Part shown: in pieces, positions 4,824-8,341 of the stretch | Numbering within the stretch: position 1 is the stretch's first letter | Layout: the number at the start of each line of letters is the position of its first letter | Source of the DNA: Candidatus Sulfotelmatobacter sp. | Lineage (GTDB): Bacteria > Acidobacteriota > Terriglobia > Terriglobales > Acidobacteriaceae | Direction of reading: 5' to 3' | Assembly (NCBI GenBank): GCA_030045935.1 | Contig: JASIEN010000725.1 | Coordinates: forward strand, 1-8,341 | DNA length: 8,341 nucleotides | Program-made: the position numbers and the translations under genes | Notes under the pieces: generated by a model | Database searches by the model: none | What the model saw: only the letters and a program-made list of their open reading frames with translations | What the model was told of the DNA's origin: nothing

Positions 4824-6755
4824 ATGAGGTCGAAAACTGTTCTTACCGTGCTGGCCGGCGTGATGTTCGTCTTCTTGTACAGTTGCAGCACCTCGTCGGA
4901 TTGTCCGACGTGCGGCACCACTAAGAATGGCGCTTACGCTGTGCTCACTGTGATTCCGGTTGCGGAGCACAACCCCACGGGCGAACCGGGCGGTCCGTTC
5001 AATTCATTCGATATCAGCTGGATTGCGACGCCGCCTTCGAGCGGGCTGGCCGGCACAGACAATCTTGATTACGTTTCCGACCGCATCGGCATCGCCGTAC
5101 AAGTGATCGATACGGCAAGCGATCTCAACGTTTACGCAATCACTGGAATGAACGGCGTCAGCGGCGCAGGCGACAATCCGAGTCCGTGCGTCGCGCCGCC
5201 GAACGGACCCGCCGGCTCACTTCCTTCCCCTCCCACTGTTTCAGTGTTGGGCAACTGGACGAGATTTGGCTGCAGAACCGGTAACTTCGCCATTCCTGGT
5301 TTTGGTGCAAACGGCAATTTCGGAGGCTTTACCGGCGCGCAATGCTGCGCCGCCCGGGCGAACGGCATTAACCCACTGTCAGGCCCGAACGGTGAAGTTG
5401 TCACTGCGGACGGTGGCACGTTGTTTAGCGGTAACGGCAGCAGCTCGATTGTGGTATTCGACCTCACCCAGATGAACCTCACAACCGGCACGCCGCCTCC
5501 AGTTCTCGCGGTAATCCCCACAGGACTGTCACCCGATTACGATGGCGAGTTCGGCAACTCAGCTCCTTGGCCTGGCCAGCCGCCGGGCACGATTGGCAAC
5601 ACTACTGGAATCGCGGGTTGTGCAGCCTCAGCGAACGGGCGCGCTTTTTCAGACCCGACCTGCGGCGATCTGCGCGGCGACGAGATTTCGTACGATTCCA
5701 AAGATCAGATTCTGGCGGTGATCAATGGCGATCCCGGATTGCCGTTTATTACCTTCATTGACATGTCTGGCATCATCGCCAGGACTTCGAATTGCCAGCC
5801 CGGCAACCCGGCGAATTACTACTTCGGCCCTCCGCCTGGGAACGCGCTTGGCCCGATCAATGTGTCCACTTGCATCCTTGGGCAGATTTACTATGACGGC
5901 GCCAGCCCAATCAATAACAGTGCCGTCGTCGACAACGAACCGGGATTCCCGTGCCCTGACCCTTCCAATCCACAGGTACACTCTGGAGTATCTGGAGCAC
6001 CTCCATATACAGACACCATCACGGTTCCGTGCCACCACGGCCCGATTATCGACAACGCCACTGGCAGTTACACGCTGTGTAATCCCACCCCGCAGGCGGG
6101 TTCGACCTGCATCGGTGCGATTTCCCCTGCCGGATTGGGCGCTCACGCCTGGGACCCGAATACGGGATACTTCCTGCTGACGAATTCGAACTCGACTGGC
6201 GTTCTACCGGTCGGAAGCGTCGACGTGATCAATCCGAAAAGCCCGACAGGGCCAGTGGTGATAGCGAGTTATCCGATTTACGACTGCATGCCTACTGGCA
6301 TTACTCCGGGACCAGGCGACAACTTCCTGGTGGCTTGCGCGGACCACGATGGCGAGGCTTTTCCGCCGAATGAGTACGTAATCACGAATACGACGGCGAA
6401 CAGCGTAAACTGCACTCCACCGAATAGCGGAGTGACGGCGACGGCTCCCGCGACGCTGCCAGTCATGACGAATTGCGTAGAAGTGTTCAATACCGGTGCG
6501 GTGGATGAGACGTGGTACAACCCGGGCGATAACAAGTATTATCTTGCAGCCCGCGATATGTCGCCGCCCCAAATGGGCGTGATCGACGCCGCCACCAACC
6601 AATTCCTGGCCAATCTCCCAATGGGTACGAATGCGCATAGCATCGCCGTCGATCCCAAAACCAACCACGCTTTTGTGCCGCAGCAGGCAAATTCAGGCGT
6701 CCTGTGCGGAACACAGACTTCAAACGGATGCATCGACGTGATAGGCGAGCAATAA
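4824..6755 (+). CDS. Cysteine-rich beta-propeller-like lipoprotein
   Basis: A 643-residue exported protein. The N-terminus has a basic start, a hydrophobic core and a lipobox-like LYSC ending at Cys21, so it should be lipid-anchored. Tyr at the -2 position is unusual but tolerated in the family. A Cys-x-x-Cys pair (DCPTCG) follows the anchor. The body shows blade-like units of the YVTN/NHL/SMP-30 type: DEISYDSKDQILAVINGD (about 286-303), AHAWDPNTGYFLLTNSN (about 440) with VDVINP, MPTGITPGPGDNFLVAC, and NKYYLAARD...MGVIDAATNQFLANLPMG with AHSIAVDPKTNHAFVP (about 570-619). It has 21 cysteines, one lipidated and 20 left, spread through Gly/Pro/Asn-rich loops; this suggests disulfides and folding outside the cytoplasm. 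There is no CxxCH, so it is not a multihaem cytochrome. The gap from the porin gene is 100 bases, so co-transcription is likely. The function is unknown: ligand binding, adhesion or a porin partner are all possible. Confidence 0.82.
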   Translation: MRSKTVLTVLAGVMFVFLYSCSTSSDCPTCGTTKNGAYAVLTVIPVAEHNPTGEPGGPFNSFDISWIATPPSSGLAGTDNLDYVSDRIGIAVQVIDTASDLNVYAITGMNGVSGAGDNPSPCVAPPNGPAGSLPSPPTVSVLGNWTRFGCRTGNFAIPGFGANGNFGGFTGAQCCAARANGINPLSGPNGEVVTADGGTLFSGNGSSSIVVFDLTQMNLTTGTPPPVLAVIPTGLSPDYDGEFGNSAPWPGQPPGTIGNTTGIAGCAASANGRAFSDPTCGDLRGDEISYDSKDQILAVINGDPGLPFITFIDMSGIIARTSNCQPGNPANYYFGPPPGNALGPINVSTCILGQIYYDGASPINNSAVVDNEPGFPCPDPSNPQVHSGVSGAPPYTDTITVPCHHGPIIDNATGSYTLCNPTPQAGSTCIGAISPAGLGAHAWDPNTGYFLLTNSNSTGVLPVGSVDVINPKSPTGPVVIASYPIYDCMPTGITPGPGDNFLVACADHDGEAFPPNEYVITNTTANSVNCTPPNSGVTATAPATLPVMTNCVEVFNTGAVDETWYNPGDNKYYLAARDMSPPQMGVIDAATNQFLANLPMGTNAHSIAVDPKTNHAFVPQQANSGVLCGTQTSNGCIDVIGEQ

Positions 6756-6773
6756 GGCGCGCTTTTATAGGGA

Positions 6774-6782
6774 TGGTATAGT
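6774..6782 (+). promoter_or_regulatory. Extended -10 promoter candidate before the LVIVD gene
   Basis: TGGTATAGT matches the extended -10 form TGnTATAAT with one mismatch, 57 bases before the start of the next gene. No -35 box is visible, which extended -10 promoters can lack. It could give the LVIVD gene its own transcript in addition to read-through. Confidence 0.35.
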
Positions 6783-6838
6783 TTTTGGTGGAAAGCAAAA
6801 CCCAGTCGACTTCGCGATCCGGGTTCAGGATGTGAATT

Positions 6839-7447
6839 ATGAAGAGTTTCCGTGCCCTTCAGCTTTGCAGTTTCGTCGTTATAGCCGTACTGGCGGGCGC
6901 CAATGAAAGCTCAACCAAGCCCACCGATGTTCCCGCCACCGTGATTGCGCATCTGCCTTTGCCCCAGGCAACCGGCAATCAGATGCTGCTGCAGAAAGAG
7001 GAGGGTAAACATTACCTCTATGTGCAGCAGGCGGGCAAAACCGGATTCATGATTGTTGATGTGAGCAACCCTGAGCAGCCAGCCTTGCTCAAGCGAACTG
7101 CGGAGCCGAATCAGACGACTTCAGGAAATCTCGAGCTGGTAAGCCCCGACGTTGCTATTGCCGAGGCCCCGGAGAAAACCCCAACCACTCTAACCAGCAC
7201 CAGTCACCCTACTGAAACCGTTCGCGTGCTCGATTTAAGCGACCCCCGCAATCCGAAGACTCTGGCAACGTTCACCAAGGTTAGCAGTCTGCTTCCCGAT
7301 GGCGCTCACGGCCTGATCTACCTCACCAATAACGATGGGCTCTGGATTCTCCGCTACAATCGCCCCGCTCGGCTGGAACCGGCCAAGAAAAAGCCCCCAT
7401 GCGGTTCGGAGTCGGCAATTCAGGCCATGCCGCCCGATTGCGAATGA
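6839..7447 (+). CDS. Exported LVIVD-repeat protein, small
   Basis: A 202-residue protein. The start ATG 6839 follows AGGA (6827-6830) by 8 bases. Residues 1-20 (KSFRALQLCSFVVIAVLAG) form a signal peptide or anchor. There is no clear lipobox, although Cys10 lies within the hydrophobic stretch. Three LVIVD-type repeats follow: FMIVDVSNPEQPALL (70-84), VRVLDLSDPRNPKTL (128-142) and a partial GLWILRYNRP (167-176). The repeat is a beta-propeller blade motif, usually present in five to seven copies, so this protein is short. It may be a partial propeller that assembles with partners, or a trimmed relative. Low-complexity Thr/Ser sequence (113-123) separates repeats one and two. The end carries KKKPPC...PPDC, a possible disulfide. 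It follows the propeller-like lipoprotein by 83 bases, and the two may work together on the cell surface. It converges on the next gene with 15 bases between stop codons. Confidence 0.82.
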   Translation: MKSFRALQLCSFVVIAVLAGANESSTKPTDVPATVIAHLPLPQATGNQMLLQKEEGKHYLYVQQAGKTGFMIVDVSNPEQPALLKRTAEPNQTTSGNLELVSPDVAIAEAPEKTPTTLTSTSHPTETVRVLDLSDPRNPKTLATFTKVSSLLPDGAHGLIYLTNNDGLWILRYNRPARLEPAKKKPPCGSESAIQAMPPDCE

Positions 7448-7462
7448 GACAAGACTAGAAAC

Positions 7463-7828
7463 CTATCGCGCGACTTCCGCCGCGGAGCAGTTCTGGTCAA
7501 GCGTTTTGATCGATGAAATGTTCAGCGTCACAGGCGACCCCGCCGCCCGGTTGGCATCGGAACTTGAACTCAATGTCGGTGAAGTAGTGCCTGTAACCTG
7601 CACACGCTTGCCCAGATAATTCTTCAATCTGGTCTTACCCGTGGCCTGCAATTCATACGTGTTACCAGGTTCAGTTTTCATGAGGATATAGTCACCGTTG
7701 GAGCGGCTGACGCAGCCCGTGACCGTTACTTGGTCTTTGGAGTGCTTTTCTGAATTGCTGTTGGCTGCATTGTCTTGCGCCAGCATCAATCCGCCTGAAA
7801 GCAACAGTACAACCCACAGTATCTTCAT
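7463..7828 (-). CDS. Small exported OB-fold-like protein (DUF5818-type)
   Basis: A 121-residue protein. ATG 7828 is preceded by GAGGAGGGG (7842-7834), a near-ideal Shine-Dalgarno sequence at 5-7 bases, which sets the start; an upstream in-frame ATG at 7942 is inside the preceding gene. Residues 1-17 (KILWVVLLLSGGLMLAQ) form a signal peptide, probably cut after Ala17. The mature domain has VTVTGCVSRSNGDYILM (34-50), TYELQATGK (57-65) and YLGKRVQVTGTTSP (71-84). These look like the strands of an OB-like barrel found in many small secreted acidobacterial proteins, often annotated DUF5818; the assignment is from memory of the pattern. Two mature cysteines (39 and 114) could form a disulfide. The role is unknown. 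It is co-oriented with the NTF2-like gene upstream (74-base gap), so they may share a transcript. Confidence 0.78.
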   Translation of the reverse strand: MKILWVVLLLSGGLMLAQDNAANSNSEKHSKDQVTVTGCVSRSNGDYILMKTEPGNTYELQATGKTRLKNYLGKRVQVTGTTSPTLSSSSDANRAAGSPVTLNISSIKTLDQNCSAAEVAR

Positions 7829-7902
7829 GCCTACCCCTCCTCGCTTGATCGGATGCCGCGAAATTGCCGCGGTTGCATTGAATCTTTCTAGGAAGTTGAG
7901 AC

Positions 7903-8341
7903 CTACTTTACATGTGTCTCCTGGTAATGCACTTCCTTCCATTCCGCTCCCCGCTTCTGCCAGAACTCAGTAATATATACCCTCGAGTAACGAACGACAG
8001 ACCTGGGCGGAAACTGCATCGTGACCTCGTAAATCACCAGCGCCGCGTCTGGACCTGCCGGAATCAGCTTGAATCCAAATAACGTGTAATTAGCGACGTT
8101 GGTTTCCGGTAATTCATTCAATGCTTGCAGCTTGTTGCGCTCGCCCCGGCCATCGACTTCCACTCCCTCATAGTCGTCAGCCAGCATGTCGCCATAAGCT
8201 TTCTTGTCTTTATTCTTGATCGCTTCCCATTCCGCCCTGATCTTGGCTTCAAACATGTCGGTCAGCTTGTCTCCCGTAGGGTGCCCGTTGCCAAACTCCG
8301 TCGGGATCGCCGGTTGCTGAGCCGCTGGCGAGTCCTTAGTT
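7903..8341 (-). CDS. SnoaL/DUF4440 NTF2-like protein, 5' end off the window
   Basis: 145 residues are visible and the frame stays open to the right edge. The true start is therefore outside, although an internal ATG exists at 8256. The domain begins at EAKIRAEWEAIKNKDKKAYG and continues with MLADDYEGVEVDGRGERNK, strands NYTLFGFKLIPAGPDAALVIYEVTM and VVRYSRVYITEFWQKRGAEWKEVHYQETH. This is the helix-plus-curved-sheet pattern of DUF4440/SnoaL-like NTF2 folds. Its upstream part (KDSPAAQQPAIPTEFGNG) is Pro/Ala-rich and resembles the linker after a signal peptide, so the protein is probably exported. NTF2-like folds bind small ligands or act as enzymes in varied ways, so no activity can be assigned. 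Confidence 0.85.
   Translation of the reverse strand, partial: TKDSPAAQQPAIPTEFGNGHPTGDKLTDMFEAKIRAEWEAIKNKDKKAYGDMLADDYEGVEVDGRGERNKLQALNELPETNVANYTLFGFKLIPAGPDAALVIYEVTMQFPPRSVVRYSRVYITEFWQKRGAEWKEVHYQETHVK

Noticed and set aside
4824..6755. Multihaem cytochrome reading of the cysteine-rich lipoprotein
   Set aside because: No CxxCH motif is present. The closest, PCHHG and CPTCG, do not fit haem attachment.
5132..6798. Several long minus-strand frames opposite the lipoprotein
   Set aside because: They are antisense shadows rich in Arg/Gly/Val, with no domains and no ribosome binding sites, whereas the plus-strand gene has a signal peptide and clear repeats.

Overview
The window reads as a chromosomal segment from a free-living Gram-negative soil-type bacterium, most likely an acidobacterium. 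This is inference, not a database result. It rests on a secreted porin of the phosphate-selective O/P type, LVIVD and YVTN-like beta-propeller proteins, a small secreted OB-like protein of the kind often annotated DUF5818, and moderately high, even GC content. No tRNA, rRNA, CRISPR array, insertion sequence or phage gene is visible.

Layout. (1) Positions 1-805, minus strand: the end of a chemotaxis-type operon, with a STAS-domain protein followed by the N-terminal part of a CheA-like histidine kinase. The two genes overlap by 8 bases and the kinase runs off the left edge. (2) Positions 806-1234: a divergent region with a weak sigma-28-like promoter candidate on the minus strand. On the plus strand it holds a short reading frame, broken by one in-frame TGA, that ends in an ATGA overlap with the next gene. 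(3) Positions 1235-2440, plus: a complete non-hydrolysing UDP-N-acetylglucosamine 2-epimerase (wecB type) with all family motifs, standing alone. (4) Positions 2441-3091: a 650-base non-coding or leader region. It has a hairpin after wecB, a possible 39-residue microprotein with an uninterrupted heptad pattern, and a cluster of small inverted repeats around a perfect TTGACA box. (5) Positions 3092-7447, plus: three co-oriented genes for exported proteins, namely an outer-membrane porin with an N-terminal coiled coil, a large cysteine-rich beta-propeller-like lipoprotein, and a small LVIVD-repeat protein. (6) Positions 7463-8341, minus: a small exported OB-like protein, preceded by a SnoaL/DUF4440 (NTF2-like) protein whose start lies beyond the right edge.

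How the genes fit together. STAS and CheA belong to signal transduction. wecB supplies UDP-ManNAc for surface polysaccharide. The porin, lipoprotein and LVIVD genes look like an envelope cassette: a channel plus two exported beta-propeller-type proteins with good ribosome binding sites and gaps of 83-100 bases. The cassette's substrate cannot be read from the sequence. The most promising undescribed items are the cysteine-rich lipoprotein and its pairing with the porin, the heptad-pattern microprotein, and the interrupted frame coupled to wecB.
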